Assembly: GCA_963705635.1 (NCBI GenBank)
Contig: CAVPKH010000004.1
Coordinates: 248,001 to 312,000, forward strand
Direction: 5' to 3'
DNA: 64,000 nt
Source: VRUE01 sp963705635
GTDB taxonomy: Bacteria > Actinomycetota > Thermoleophilia > Solirubrobacterales > 70-9
Shown: positions 8,219-16,874 of the stretch, piece by piece
Layout of the letters: every line of letters begins with the position of its first letter
How positions within the stretch are numbered: the first letter of the stretch is position 1
Program-made: the position numbers and the translations under genes
The notes under the pieces: model-generated
Told to the model about the DNA's origin: nothing
Databases searched by the model: none
Seen by the model: the letters and a program-made list of their open reading frames with translations, nothing else

Positions 8219-8653
8219 ATGGCGTTCGTTCCGCCAGCCCGTCACCTGCTGCGAGCCAGGGACCTCGTCGACGCTCGTTATTTCGAGCCGCTGAGCGTCG
8301 ACGACCTGGCCCGCGCCGCTGGTCTTTCCCGCGCTCATTTCAGCCGCGAGTTCCGGCGTGCCTTCGGCGAGTCGCCGCATGCCTACCTGCTGACCCGGCG
8401 GCTGGAGCGGGCGGCGGCTTTGCTGCGAACCACGGATCGCTCGATCGCCGACGTCTGCCTCTCGGTCGGCCTGCAGAGCATCGGCTCCTTCACGACCAGC
8501 TTCAGCCGTACCTACGGGCGCTCGCCGGCGGCGTACAGGTCCGCCCACCCGCCGGCCTCCCGGAGCGCCCTGGTGCCCGGCTGCGTGGTCCGCGCCTACG
8601 CCCGCCCGCAACACCGCACGTTTCGAGAAGACAGCGCCCCGGCCCGCGCCTAG
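8219..8653 (+). CDS. AraC-family transcriptional regulator (DNA-binding domain only)
   Basis: A 144-residue protein made almost entirely of an AraC/XylS double helix-turn-helix. First HTH: LSVDDLARAAGLSRAHFSRE; second: SIADVCLSVGLQSIGSFTTS, followed by the signature FSRTYGRSPAAYR. There is no N-terminal sensor domain, so it may act without a ligand or with a partner. A VOC-family gene follows 40 bases downstream on the same strand. AraC plus VOC pairs are common in actinobacteria, and the regulator probably controls its neighbour. Confidence 0.88.
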   Translation: MAFVPPARHLLRARDLVDARYFEPLSVDDLARAAGLSRAHFSREFRRAFGESPHAYLLTRRLERAAALLRTTDRSIADVCLSVGLQSIGSFTTSFSRTYGRSPAAYRSAHPPASRSALVPGCVVRAYARPQHRTFREDSAPARA

Positions 8654-8693
8654 CATCGCCGTCGACCTTTCCGTTCAACCGAAGGAGCAGACG

Positions 8694-9119
8694 ATGATCA
8701 GGATCGCCAACGCGCAGCTGTGGGTGCACGACCAGGAGGAGGCACTCGCCTTCTACACCGAGAAGGTCGGCATGGAGGTGCGCGCCGACGTGACCCTGGC
8801 CGAGATGGGCGACTTCCGCTGGCTGACGGTCGGCCCGGCGGGCCAGGAGGACGTCTCGATCGTGCTGATGGCCATCCCCGGGGCGCCGGTGATGGACGAG
8901 GAGACGGGTGGCCAGGTGCGCGAGCTGATGGCCAAGGGCTTTGCCGGCACGGTCTTCCTCACCACCGACGACTGCCAGGCCTCCTACGAAGAGCTGAGGG
9001 CCCGCGGGGTCGAGTTCACCGAAGCGCCGGAGGAGCGGCCCTACGGAATCGATTCGGGCTTCCGCGACCCCTCCGGCAACAACATCCGCCTCGCCGAGGT
9101 GAGGATGGCTGGGGTCTGA
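8694..9119 (+). CDS. VOC (glyoxalase/bleomycin-resistance fold) protein
   Basis: A 141-residue vicinal-oxygen-chelate protein: IANAQLWVHDQEEALAFYTEK opens the first beta-alpha-beta-beta-beta unit and the C-terminal unit ends GFRDPSGNNIRLAEV, a typical metal-site region. Members are metal-dependent dioxygenases, isomerases or drug-binding proteins; the substrate cannot be assigned. A good Shine-Dalgarno AAGGAG lies six bases before the ATG at 8694. It probably forms a small operon with the AraC regulator and ends on a strong hairpin. Confidence 0.88.
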   Translation: MIRIANAQLWVHDQEEALAFYTEKVGMEVRADVTLAEMGDFRWLTVGPAGQEDVSIVLMAIPGAPVMDEETGGQVRELMAKGFAGTVFLTTDDCQASYEELRARGVEFTEAPEERPYGIDSGFRDPSGNNIRLAEVRMAGV

Positions 9120-9127
9120 AGCCCGCT

Positions 9128-9170
9128 GCCCCGGCAGGCCGGCGGCCGCGAGCCGGCGGCCTGCCGGGGC
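9128..9170 (+). terminator. GC-rich terminator-like hairpin after the VOC gene
   Basis: The arms 9128-9145 and 9153-9170 (GCCCCGGCAGGCC... / ...GGCCTGCCGGGGC) form about 18 bp with one mismatch and a short loop, starting 8 bases after the stop. No T-run follows, so it would be a U-less (I-shaped) terminator. From 9171 to 9304 I see no gene or clear signal. Confidence 0.6.
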
Positions 9171-9304
9171 TGGTCGCTTCGACTCCCCTCGGCAGTCATC
9201 GAGTCGAGCACCAGCGCATATGAGTCTCGTTTGTCCATGGGCTCAACGGTAGGAGACCGGCCTTTAGCCCACCTATGGATTGCCTAAGGCTTGGGTGAGC
9301 TGGG

Positions 9305-10200
9305 TCAGCGTGAACCGCTGGCGCCATGCCGGTCCCGATGGCCGTGAGCGAGAGTGGCAAGGGCGCCGGGCCCCGTCAGCTTCACTCCGCTCCGACCGGG
9401 GAAGTCGACGGTCAGGTTGCCGGTCCAGCGGTTTGCCGGCTTCGCACCGCGGTTGAAACTAGCCGTGCCGGAGAATGGCGCCGGCGGGCGCACGACGGCG
9501 GCTTGCACCTGGGGGTCGTACTCGAACGTGGAAGCCGGGGCTATCGCGTTGACGAACCTGACGATCGAGATGCCACTGCGCCTTTCGGACAGTCCAGCGT
9601 CGAAATGGGCGCGAGCGGCCGGTCCGTTCTTCACCACCTGCAAGCCGGGGCCTTGGCGGGACCCGTCCGCGTAAGCGGTTAGCTGCGCCCCGAGCGCCCC
9701 CGGCCCGTCGGCGCCTACCAAGCTCCCGGAACAGAAAAGGGTGTCGAGCAGGAAGCCAAGGTCGCCGGGTGCCGAGGCAGCTTCAAGGTCGGCATAGCCC
9801 TCCTCGCCATGAAAGGCAATCGTTCCTTCATAGGAGCCGGAGTCAAAGCTAACCGGCCTGCCGCCGCATTTTGAACGGACTGTCTTGGGCTGGCCCGAAG
9901 GGTGAAACGAGACCGAGATTTCTCCCAACGCACCGAGATTTGCCTGGATCGAGCTTTTGGTGACCGTCGCCGGGGCAGAGTAGAAGGCGCCGCTGGCTTT
10001 TCCGGTGACGAACAGCGTCACATTGGCGGGCCTCTTCTTGTGTGCCAACACACCGATGACGAACAGCGAGTACCCATTGCTCGCCTTCACCGTGAAGCCG
10101 CCCGGCGGGCCCAGCGTCGCGCCTTGAGCCGACGCGGACAGCCAAGCACGGAGCCGACGATTGCGGCCAGCGCACAGATCGCCAACAGCCGTCGGGTCAA
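9305..10200 (-). CDS. Secreted protein of unknown function (one frameshift)
   Basis: No known enzyme family recognised. The N-terminus, from a TTG at 10198-10200 preceded by GGGAGG, reads as a signal peptide (LTRRLLAICALAAIVGSVLG). One base off frame it continues SASAQGATLGPPGGFTVKAS and then about 250 residues of beta-rich sequence with few helices (GYSLFVIGVLAHKKRPANV, SIQANLGALGEISVSFHPSG, two Cys). The shift lies near 10145. The joined protein of roughly 290 residues looks exported, with processing after the Ala-Ser-Ala motif. It lies alone between two plus-strand units; no partner is suggested. Confidence 0.65.
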
Positions 10201-10917
10201 ATGCCTCCCACTATCCCCTGCTCTCCCCACTACTCGACCATATATGAAGCGGTCAGCCCGCGGCCCGCTCGGGTGATCGTCGCCGACGACTCGGCCCTGC
10301 TGCGCGAGGGGGTCGTGCGGCTGCTCGAGGAGGCCGGGCTCGAGGTCGTCGGCCAGGCCGGCGACGCCGAGGAGCTGATGCGCAAGGTGCGCGCCCACAA
10401 GCCCGACGTCGCCGTCGTCGACGTGCGGATGCCGCCGACCCACACCGACGAGGGCCTGCGCGCGGCCCGCGAGATCCGCGCCGAGCTGCCCGAGGTCGGC
10501 GGTCCTCGTGCTGTCCCAGTACGTCGAGGACGCCTACGCTCGCGAGCTGCTCGCCGAGCAGCGCCGAGGGCGTCGGCTACCTGCTCAAGGACCGCGTCGC
10601 CGAGGTCGAGGTTCGTCGACGCGGTGCGGCGGGTGGCCGGCGGCGGCACCGTGCTCGACCCGGAGGTCGTCGCGCAGCTGCTCGGCCGGCGCCGCGCGAC
10701 GACCCGCTCGACGGCCTCACCCCGCGCGAGCGCGAGGTGCTGGGCCTGATGGCGGAGGGCCGCACCAACGCCGCGATCGCCGACGAGCTCGTGGTCAGCG
10801 AGCGCGCCGTCGAGAAGCACGTCACGCAGCATCTTCACCAAGCTCGACCTGCCGCCAGCGCGCGACGACCACCGCCGCGTGCTGGCAGTGCTGCGCTTCC
10901 TCGACCAGCCGGGCTGA
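10201..10917 (+). CDS. NarL/FixJ-type response regulator, broken by several frameshifts
   Basis: Two-component response regulator. The receiver domain reads ARVIVADDSALLREGVVRLL with the phospho-acceptor Asp in DVAVVDVRMPP. The C-terminal LuxR HTH reads EREVLGLMAEGRTNAAIADE and VSERAVEKHV, ending near FTKLDLPPARDDHRRV. The pieces lie in three frames; restoring the family sequence needs single-base changes near 10502, 10562, 10612, 10696 and 10829. The density is high even for this window, so either very poor local sequence or a true pseudogene. The first ATG (10201) adds about 22 residues; the real start may be further in. No histidine kinase gene is adjacent. Confidence 0.8.
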
Positions 10918-10940
10918 GGCAGGTTCGATACGGGAACCGA

Positions 10941-11013
10941 TGGGCGTTACTGGGCTCGAACCAGTGACCTCCAGCTTGTCGAGCTGGCGCTCTCCCAACT
11001 GAGCTAAACGCCC
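10941..11013 (-). tRNA. tRNA-Val (GAC)
   Basis: The minus strand folds into a full cloverleaf: acceptor GGGCGTT / AACGCCC, D arm GCTC / GAGC, anticodon stem CCAGC / GCTGG, T arm ACTGG-TTCGAGC-CCAGT, discriminator A, no encoded CCA. The anticodon loop is TCGACAA, giving anticodon GAC for Val. Position 33 is C instead of the near-universal T, either a sequence error or a real oddity. Confidence 0.9.
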
Positions 11014-11194
11014 CGGGTGCCTGAATCTAGCAGCGGCGGCGGCGCAGCAACGACGGTGCCTAAAGCTCAAGCTGCAAGCGTCGATGCAAGCGGTGAAACT
11101 ATTCAGCCCACGGGGTGTTTCTAGGTGCAGGAATTAAGGCAGGACCGACGAGCCAGGGGAAACAGAGTCTCACTTGGTGGCACGTCCTTCGGAA

Positions 11195-11224
11195 AACAAG
11201 GGCCCCTCACGGGGCCCTTTTCCG
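11195..11224 (-). terminator. Intrinsic terminator downstream of yjbQ
   Basis: A 9-bp stem AAGGGCCCC (11198-11206) / GGGGCCCTT (11211-11219) with loop TCAC. On the minus strand it is followed by TTGTTTTCC, and on the plus strand by TTTTCC, so it can work in both directions. It lies about 90 bases past the yjbQ stop. Confidence 0.8.
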
Positions 11225-11314
11225 TGGGCGAGGCGACCGCCCTGGCACGCGCACCCCTTCGGGCGCTGGCAACGGGCCGCTTTCAGGGCACCTGGACCTG
11301 GAATCCAGGCAAGG

Positions 11315-11731
11315 TCAGCTGGAGATCTGGACGACGACGGTGCGCTCGCGCGGGCGGTCGTCGAAGTCGAGCAGGACAATCTGCTGCCAGGTGCCGAGCG
11401 CCAAGCGAGCGTCGATGACGGGCACCGTCTGGGTCGGTCCGATGATCGAGGCGCGCTGGTGGGCGTGCGAGTTGGTGTCGTGGTTGAGCCGGTTGTGCTC
11501 GTAGTCGCCCCGCGCCGGGATCAGCCGCTCGAGCATCGCCCCCAGGTCGTGCACTCCCCCGGGCTCGTACTCCATCGTCGTGATCGCCGCCGTCGAGCCG
11601 CGCACGAACGCGGTCGCCTGGCCCTCGACGATCCCCGCCCCGTCGAGGCTGCTTTGGACGGCGGCCGTGATGTCGATGACGTCGCCGTCGCCGCGGGTCG
11701 AGAAGCGCAGCTCTGCGGTCCGCACGGCCAT
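11315..11731 (-). CDS. YjbQ/UPF0047 family protein
   Basis: A 138-residue single-domain protein matching the YjbQ (UPF0047) family over its whole length. FVRGSTAAITTMEYEPGGVH, the acidic/His segment RGDYEHNRLNHDTNSHAHQR, and GPTQTVPVIDARLALGTWQQ plus LLDFDDRPRERTVVVQI are the conserved blocks. E. coli YjbQ has weak thiamine-phosphate synthase activity; the physiological role is not settled. It is a stand-alone gene ending at an intrinsic terminator. Confidence 0.92.
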   Translation of the reverse strand: MAVRTAELRFSTRGDGDVIDITAAVQSSLDGAGIVEGQATAFVRGSTAAITTMEYEPGGVHDLGAMLERLIPARGDYEHNRLNHDTNSHAHQRASIIGPTQTVPVIDARLALGTWQQIVLLDFDDRPRERTVVVQISS

Positions 11732-11771
11732 CCCACCAAGCTACCCGAGAGCGCCCGCGGGACGAGGGCGC

Positions 11772-13241
11772 TCAGGCGTGGCCGCTGGGGAGGTGCCAGT
11801 GCCTTGGCTCGAGCAGGGCACTGGCCGCCTCCGGCCCCCAGGAGCCCGGCTCGTAGATCTGGACCGGCGAGGGATCCCCCACTGCCGAGTCGGCCACCTC
11901 CCAGAGGCGCTCGATCGCCTCGGAGGTGGTGAACAGGGTGCGGTCGCCGACCATGACGTCGTGGATCAGCCGCTCGTAGGCGTCGAGCGCCTGCTCATGC
12001 CCGCCGAAGCGTCGGCGTAGTTGAAGCGCATGTGAGCTTCGCCCAGCCGCATGGCCGGCCCCGGCACCTTGGCGAGGAAGGAGGCCGTGATGCTGCCCGG
12101 GTCGCCGAGGTCGAAGGTCAGGTGGTCGTGGCCGAACGACTCGGCCATCTGGGTGCAGTCGAGCGGGAACATACGGCGGGGGGGCTGGGAAAAAGCGACC
12201 GTGAGCAGGTGCCGGGTCTCGGCCATTCGCTTGCCCGAGCGCAGGTAGAAGGGAACGCCCTCCCAGCGCCAGTTGTCGACGAAGGCGCGCAGCGCGACGA
12301 AGGTCTCGGTGTCGGAATCGACGGCGACCCCGTCCTCGTCGCGATAGCCGGCGTACTGGCCGCGAACCACGTCCGCCGGCGTCAGCGGCACCATCGAGTC
12401 GAAGACCTTGCTCCGCTCGACCATCAGCGATTTCGGCGCTGAGTGAGGTCGGTGGCTCCATCGCGACGAAGCTGAGCACCTGGAAGAGGTGGGTGACGAT
12501 CATGTCGCGGAAGGCGCCGGTTTCCTCGTAGAAGTCGCCTCGCATCTCGATCGAGAGCGTCTCCGGCACGTCGATCTGCACGTGGTCGATATGGTCCGGT
12601 TCCAGACCGGCTCGAACATGCCGTTGGCGAAGCGCACGCGCCAGCAGGTTCTGCACCGCCTCCCGGCCGAGGTAGTGATCGATGCGGAAGACCTGCTCCT
12701 CGGCGAAGACCGTGTGGACGAGCGCGTCGAGCGCCCGCGCCGAGGCGAGGTCACGGCCGAACGGCTTCTCCATGATCACCCGCGCCCCCTGGCCCAGTCC
12801 CAACCGCCCAAGCCCCTCGATCACGCCGGCATAGGCGACCGGCGGCAGCGAGAGGTAGTGGAGGAGCTCGGCATCGTCGGCGAGCTCCTCCCTGGCCCGG
12901 GCGACAGCGCTCCCCAGGCCCTCGAACCCATCGCCAAGCGAAGCGAAACCCAGGCTCTCGACAAAGCGATCCAAGGACTCGCCCGGGTCCGGCCGGCGCC
13001 CGGAGCCACAGACGGCGTCCCGGACCAGCTCGACGAACTCCCCTTTGCCGAGGGCGCCGCGCGCCGCCCCGATAACCGCGAACCGCTCCGGCATCAGCCC
13101 GGCCTCGAAAAGGTGGAAGATCCCCGGCAACAGCTTCCGCTTCGCCAGGTCCCCAGTCGCCCCAAACAACACGATGACCTGACTGGGCGGCCGGGCGATG
13201 CCCCCCGCCCCACCTGGCGCCTCTGCGATCTCGACGGCCAC
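11772..13241 (-). CDS. zwf: Glucose-6-phosphate 1-dehydrogenase (frameshifted in assembly)
   Basis: First enzyme of the oxidative pentose phosphate pathway, making NADPH. The Rossmann part begins QVIVLFGATGDLAKRKLLPG (nucleotide-binding GxxxDL). The active-site segment is RIDHYLGREAVQNLLA, and ARVIMEKPFGRDLASARALD carries the catalytic neighbourhood. The C-terminal domain reads RWEGVPFYLRSGKRMAETRH. Single-base shifts are needed near 12600 and 12640 (a pair), 12430 and 12003; the corrected length of about 485 residues is normal. The GTG at 13239-13241 is preferred over a longer start. It overlaps nothing but faces a plus-strand gene of unknown function. Confidence 0.93.
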   Translation of the reverse strand: MAVEIAEAPGGAGGIARPPSQVIVLFGATGDLAKRKLLPGIFHLFEAGLMPERFAVIGAARGALGKGEFVELVRDAVCGSGRRPDPGESLDRFVESLGFASLGDGFEGLGSAVARAREELADDAELLHYLSLPPVAYAGVIEGLGRLGLGQGARVIMEKPFGRDLASARALDALVHTVFAEEQVFRIDHYLGREAVQNLLARALRQRHVRAGLEPDHIDHVQIDVPETLSIEMRGDFYEETGAFRDMIVTHLFQVLSFVAMEPPTSLSAEIADGRAEQGLRLDGAADAGGRGSRPVRRLSRRGRGRRRFRHRDLRRAARLRRQLALGGRSLLPALGQANGRDPAPAHGRFFPAPPPYVPARLHPDGRVVRPRPPDLRPRRPGQHHGLLPRQGAGAGHAAGRSSHALQLRRRFGGHEQALDAYERLIHDVMVGDRTLFTTSEAIERLWEVADSAVGDPSPVQIYEPGSWGPEAASALLEPRHWHLPSGHA

Positions 13242-13323
13242 GACGCTCAGCCTTGCAGAACCGGCGCCTGGCCTCGCGGCCGCGGATTTTCCAAATGCCG
13301 CCGCAAAAGGCATTCGACCTCCG

Positions 13324-13878
13324 ATGCGTTTGTCTTACGTGGATGCGGTAAACCAGCAACAGCGGAGCTTCGTCAGACTCCCGCCTGTTCAGGCGGAGGA
13401 CCCAGGCCAAAGCGCCGCGGGTGAAGACGGCACTCGGGACAAACGCTGGGACTTCAGGCTCCCCTCGCTTCGCGGCAGGCCAACGCGGGTCCCCCTTCTC
13501 GATCGGTCGGCGCGGGAAGAGCGCGCCCAAGAGAGGGAACGGGAGAACGAGTTGGCGGCCATCGAGGCAGCGAAAGAAGCGTTCTTCGAAACGCCGGCGG
13601 GAAGGGCACGCCTCGCCTACAAACGGGGGCATCGCCTTTTCCAGTACGAGCTCGCGATCAACGAGCTGCGGCCACTGGTCATTCCGGGACTGGCCGGCAC
13701 TCCCTCTCGGGAGACCACCGATCCGGTCGACGTCCTCAACTCGGTGACCGTCGAGGGCTGGAAGCTGGTCACGGGGAAGTTCATCCACTCCGAGATGCGA
13801 AACGGAGCGATCGGCTGCTACCTGTTCAAGCGATCGCAGAAGCGACGCCTGCAGATGAACAACCCCTGGCAGGTCTGA
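13324..13878 (+). CDS. Hypothetical protein, actinobacterial DUF4177-like type
   Basis: A 184-residue soluble protein. The middle is a charged helix (REERAQERERENELAAIEAA) followed by ARLAYKRGHRLFQYELAI, and the end reads DPVDVLNSVTVEGWKLVTG and GAIGCYLFKR. This pattern (ageing-type AR.AY..G...FQ, then DPVEVLN..EGW.L) occurs in many short uncharacterised actinobacterial proteins; no biochemical role is known to me. The ATG at 13324 avoids overlap with the divergent zwf start; the frame is open 126 bases further upstream. Confidence 0.7.
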   Translation: MRLSYVDAVNQQQRSFVRLPPVQAEDPGQSAAGEDGTRDKRWDFRLPSLRGRPTRVPLLDRSAREERAQERERENELAAIEAAKEAFFETPAGRARLAYKRGHRLFQYELAINELRPLVIPGLAGTPSRETTDPVDVLNSVTVEGWKLVTGKFIHSEMRNGAIGCYLFKRSQKRRLQMNNPWQV

Positions 13879-13949
13879 GCTTCTTCGACCTCCGCGTTTG
13901 CCGGTGGGTGAGAACGGCGCCCCGGCGAATTGCCTGAAATCCTTGCTGC

Positions 13950-14444
13950 TTGCCCTTCGTCGGCTCATACCTCTGGCGCCTGCGACAGAAGATCGGCTCC
14001 GAGCTGGTGCTGATGCCCGGCGCGATGGTCGCCCTGCAGCGCCGGGACGGACAGGTCCTCCTCACCAGGCGCGAGGACAGCGGGGCTTGGTGCCTGCCCG
14101 CGGGAGCGGCCGAGCAGAGCGGCAGCTTCGCCGCCACGGCGGTCAGCGAGCTTGCCGAGGAGACCGGAGTCGAGGTTGCCCCAGCGGACCTCGTGCCCTT
14201 CGGCTGCCTCTCGGAGGCCGAGCTTCACACCATCAGCTACCCGAACGGCGACCTGACCCACTGCTTCGCGATCTGCTTCCTGGCCAGGGAGTGGCGCGGC
14301 GATCCCCGGGCGGACCTGGACGAGACGACCGACGTCCGCTTCTACGACCTCGATCGCCTGCCCAATCCGCTTGACCCCCCGTCGCGACAGGCGCTCGTCC
14401 TGCTGGAGTCGTACCTCGCCGAGGGCAAGTTCCAAGTGCGATGA
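13950..14444 (+). CDS. Nudix hydrolase
   Basis: A 164-residue Nudix-fold pyrophosphohydrolase. The Nudix box runs from GAAEQSGSFAATAVSELAEE to TGVEV, with the metal-binding SELAEETG core. It is preceded by VLLTRREDSGAWCLPAG as in nucleoside-diphosphate-linked moiety hydrolases. The substrate is unknown. It ends just before the tRNA-Cys-derived direct repeat at 14491 and marks the left edge of the island-like stretch. Confidence 0.88.
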   Translation: MPFVGSYLWRLRQKIGSELVLMPGAMVALQRRDGQVLLTRREDSGAWCLPAGAAEQSGSFAATAVSELAEETGVEVAPADLVPFGCLSEAELHTISYPNGDLTHCFAICFLAREWRGDPRADLDETTDVRFYDLDRLPNPLDPPSRQALVLLESYLAEGKFQVR

Positions 14445-14490
14445 GCCAGCCTCGCACCTGCGGGTGGCAAAGCTCGGGCATCAAGACCAG

Positions 14491-14532
14491 AGGCGCCCAC
14501 CGGAATCGAACCGGTGTAACGGCTTTGCAGGC
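14491..14532 (-). repeat. Duplicated 3' half of tRNA-Cys (possible attachment-site relic)
   Basis: Forty-two bases match 15612-15654 of the intact tRNA-Cys, in the same orientation and with one deleted A. They cover the anticodon loop to the 3' end of the acceptor stem, and the 5' half of the tRNA is absent. Elements integrating at tRNA 3' ends leave exactly this arrangement: full tRNA at one end, 3' fragment at the other. No integrase gene is present between the two copies. Confidence 0.75.
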
Positions 14533-14782
14533 GCGCCTGCTGACACTTCGCTGGTTAAGTCAATGCGAACTCTGGGGCGTCAGCGATGCACGCCCTTCCG
14601 CCGGAGGAAGAGCGCGTGGCGCCGCAGCCGGTCGACGCTGTGGACTCATTTGGGCTTCGCTCCGTTGCAACCTGAGTGCTCGTGCAGCGGCACGAGCTTG
14701 GGGGGCGCCGGCGGATTGACGGGAGTCTTGAGAGCGCTCAATGCACCCTCTTGAAGCCGCTTGTTACTTGAATCACCCATGC

Positions 14783-15455
14783 CTAGAGGGTATCGGGTCC
14801 GGCGGAGACCAGATCGACGCGGGCGACCTGGTCCGCAGCAATGTAGACGCCCTGATCGGGCACCACCCGCTCGGCGAGGGTTCGAATGCCGTTTGAGTCC
14901 TCCTCGACAGTGCAGAGAGCCTCGAGGTAGATGTCGTGAGGTTTGAGGGGTCTGCCCGACGGCAGAGCGCTTGCCGTAGACACCACCAACGAGCCGGGGA
15001 GCCCCAGGGCAGTGGTCGATCAGCTCGACGATCACGTAGCCACCCTCCTCGCGCCAACGCTGGTATGCGTAGTCAAACGCGTCCCGAGCCTCGCCAGCAC
15101 CGAGGAATGTCGCGATGCGACCAGGCGGCCCATCTCGATCCTCAACTCGCACGACATAGACATTGACAAGAACGCCAGCAGCGATTGGCACCGCAAGCAG
15201 GACGACGGCAACGTAGGCGCTAATCGCCCAAAAATGATCGGCCCATTGCCCGGAAGGGCCAATCGTCTTGACTAGATGGGCCGTCCAAAAACCAAAGATC
15301 AGTTGTACAACGATTGTGAAAGCAAGCGCGCGCAGCGCAAGCTCAAGATCGCTGCGCGAAGAGCGAGGAGAGCGACCACCGCCAAGCTCGGCAATGATGA
15401 AGCCGGGCATGAGCAGGGCGACTGCGGCGAGGATCGAGACGGCGGTGCTGAGCAC
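14783..15455 (-). CDS. DUF6338-like membrane protein (one frameshift)
   Basis: Three N-terminal transmembrane segments (AVSILAAVALLMPGFIIAEL, an amphipathic linker, then ALAFTIVVQLIFGFW and AYVAVVLLAVPIAAGVLVNV). They are followed by a soluble part with AFDYAYQRWREEGGYVIVEL and WGGVYGKRS-type sequence, a layout like the DUF6338 family of uncharacterised membrane-anchored proteins. A one-base shift near 14950 moves the reading frame to PLKPHDIYLEALCTVEED and a C-terminus at VDLVSAGPDTL. It is the only gene between the tRNA-Cys and its 3' duplicate. Some DUF6338 genes occur in mobile or defence contexts, but function is not established. Confidence 0.65.
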
Positions 15456-15611
15456 TAGTCGTTCCTACCAACCCGGCAAGACAGATAGGGGCCCTCCCCG
15501 AAGCTCACGAGGCCGCCGTCTCACTTGCGTGAGCCAGCTGTTCGTGTTCCTCGACTCGCGCTCAGGAAAATTGTTAAATCTGGCGAGCCGAGAGTCGCTC
15601 GCTAGAGCGAA

Positions 15612-15682
15612 AGGCGCCCACCGGAATCGAACCGGTGTAAACGGCTTTGCAGGCCGCTGCGTAACCACTCCGCCAGGGCGCC
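15612..15682 (-). tRNA. tRNA-Cys (GCA)
   Basis: The minus strand gives acceptor GGCGCCC / GGGCGCC, D arm with GGCGGAGTGGTTACGC, anticodon stem GCGGC / GCCGT-type with loop CTGCAAA (anticodon GCA), T arm CACCGG-TTCGATT-CCGGTG and discriminator T, as is usual for tRNA-Cys. No CCA is encoded. Partial copies lie at 14491-14532 and, decayed, near 16756-16780. Confidence 0.95.
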
Positions 15683-15949
15683 GAGCGGATGAAGGGTAGC
15701 GGCGTTTGGGGGCAAACCTCATCGCCCTCGCCCGGTGCCGGCGTCGCGGTTGCTCGCCTCATCGGGAGTCGAGGCTGCGCCGGCGCCGGCGGAGGAGGTC
15801 CCAAGCGCGATCGGGCTGAGCTCTCCGCTCCTCGGCGATGCGCCCCCTTGCCACCGAGTGGCGCTCCCTGCATCCTCTCAAGACAGAAAAGCACCCTTTC
15901 CTGTCGATCACCAACTGCGGGATTTGACCGGCCGCATGGGGTGAAGGGC
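15683..15949. other. Gap with no recognised gene
   Basis: Upstream of tRNA-Cys. Open frames on both strands here have no plausible protein character. No promoter could be singled out. The GC content falls towards its right side, at the border of the low-GC genes. Confidence 0.5.
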
Positions 15950-16607
15950 CTAGGCCAAACCACTCCATTTCTTTCCCGCTTTTTCACCTCCCAACTTGAA
16001 CCACAAGCTGAAATCCAGGCTGACAGCGCCAAATACATCCGTCCCTATGCTCGGAGCGATACTCAGTAAATGTTTAACAGCTTCAACTTCGAGAAAGCCG
16101 AGAAAGCTGCAGTCTTCAAAAACAAAAGAACCTTTGATTTCCATACTTGTTCCAAGTGCGCATTCTTCCCCAAATTTCAACACACCAAAGCTCGAGCCTG
16201 CATCCGGTTCCATTAACTCATAAGTTTTACCACCGTTTAAAATGAGTTTCCCTTTTGGCTTTGAGTCGAATTGGTTCGACTGCTTTGCAAGCTGGGCTTT
16301 CCACTTTTTTGACGAAGGTCGTGCATTCAGCAAATTCCAATGTCATTAAGCTGGTTCCACCCACGAAGAGCGATCCTTCGCTGATCATATTTTTTTTGCA
16401 TAAGACTTCTGCGACGGTGACGAAGGCGACCGTCACTAAGAATTTGGCGTCACCGTCCACTTCTGACTGCAACGCGGTTGTTCCAGCGATGTTTACGCCT
16501 TCTACCTTGAAGTTGCCTTCCGCTCGGGCCGACGACTGTCCAAGGGCAAGCAAGAAGAGGAGCGCGGTGACCAGCAGGCCACCGTATGTGCGTACGCGCA
16601 TACTCAT
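15950..16607 (-). CDS. Secreted protein of low GC (one frameshift)
   Basis: Unknown function. From the ATG at 16605-16607, preceded by AAGGTGAG, the protein has a signal peptide (RTYGGLLVTALLFLLALG, cut after SARA). Then follow GNFKVEGVNIAGTTALQSEV and spaced cysteines (VLCKKN, AECTTF, SPACKA). A one-base shift near 16270 continues into DSKPKGKLILNGGKTYEL, FGEECALG and VFEDCSFLGF. The paired-cysteine, beta-rich pattern resembles the larger secreted protein next to it, so both may belong to one exported family. Codon use is far less GC-biased than in neighbouring genes, pointing to transfer or a distinct expression class. Confidence 0.7.
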
Positions 16608-16739
16608 ACTCACCTTTCTTCTCACCCGATCCTTCCAGGCTCTCTCCAGACGAAGCAGTCTTTCATATTTCTCTTGATTAATCAAGAGAAACAGATCGAT
16701 CGCATGGAGCCAACTTTACCTCTGAGGAGGAGCCAGCCC

Positions 16740-16780
16740 GGGCATCCAAGACCAAAGGCGGACCACCGAAATCGAACCGG
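16740..16780 (-). repeat. Decayed third copy of the tRNA-Cys 3' region
   Basis: AGGCG-GACCACCGAAATCGAACCGG at 16756-16780 resembles the tRNA-Cys T arm and acceptor 3' strand with several changes. The flank GGGCATCCAAGACCAA (16740-16755) also matches GGGCATCAAGACCAG just before the fragment at 14491, so the two relics share more than the tRNA part. From 16781 to 16874 nothing further is recognised. Confidence 0.55.
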
Positions 16781-16874
16781 CCGCAGGCAGGCGAGCACGG
16801 GCATCTATTCGTTGCCTACGCGCCCCCCGATGAACCGACCAAGCCGTGGGCGATAGGTGCCGCTTCGAGCCTGC

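Noticed and set aside
10201..10917. Programmed frameshifting in the response regulator
   Set aside because: Five shifts in both directions without slippery sequences fit sequence error or gene decay, not recoding.
15574..16038. Minus-strand open frame covering tRNA-Cys and the gap upstream
   Set aside because: It translates the tRNA itself and low-complexity DNA; no protein character.
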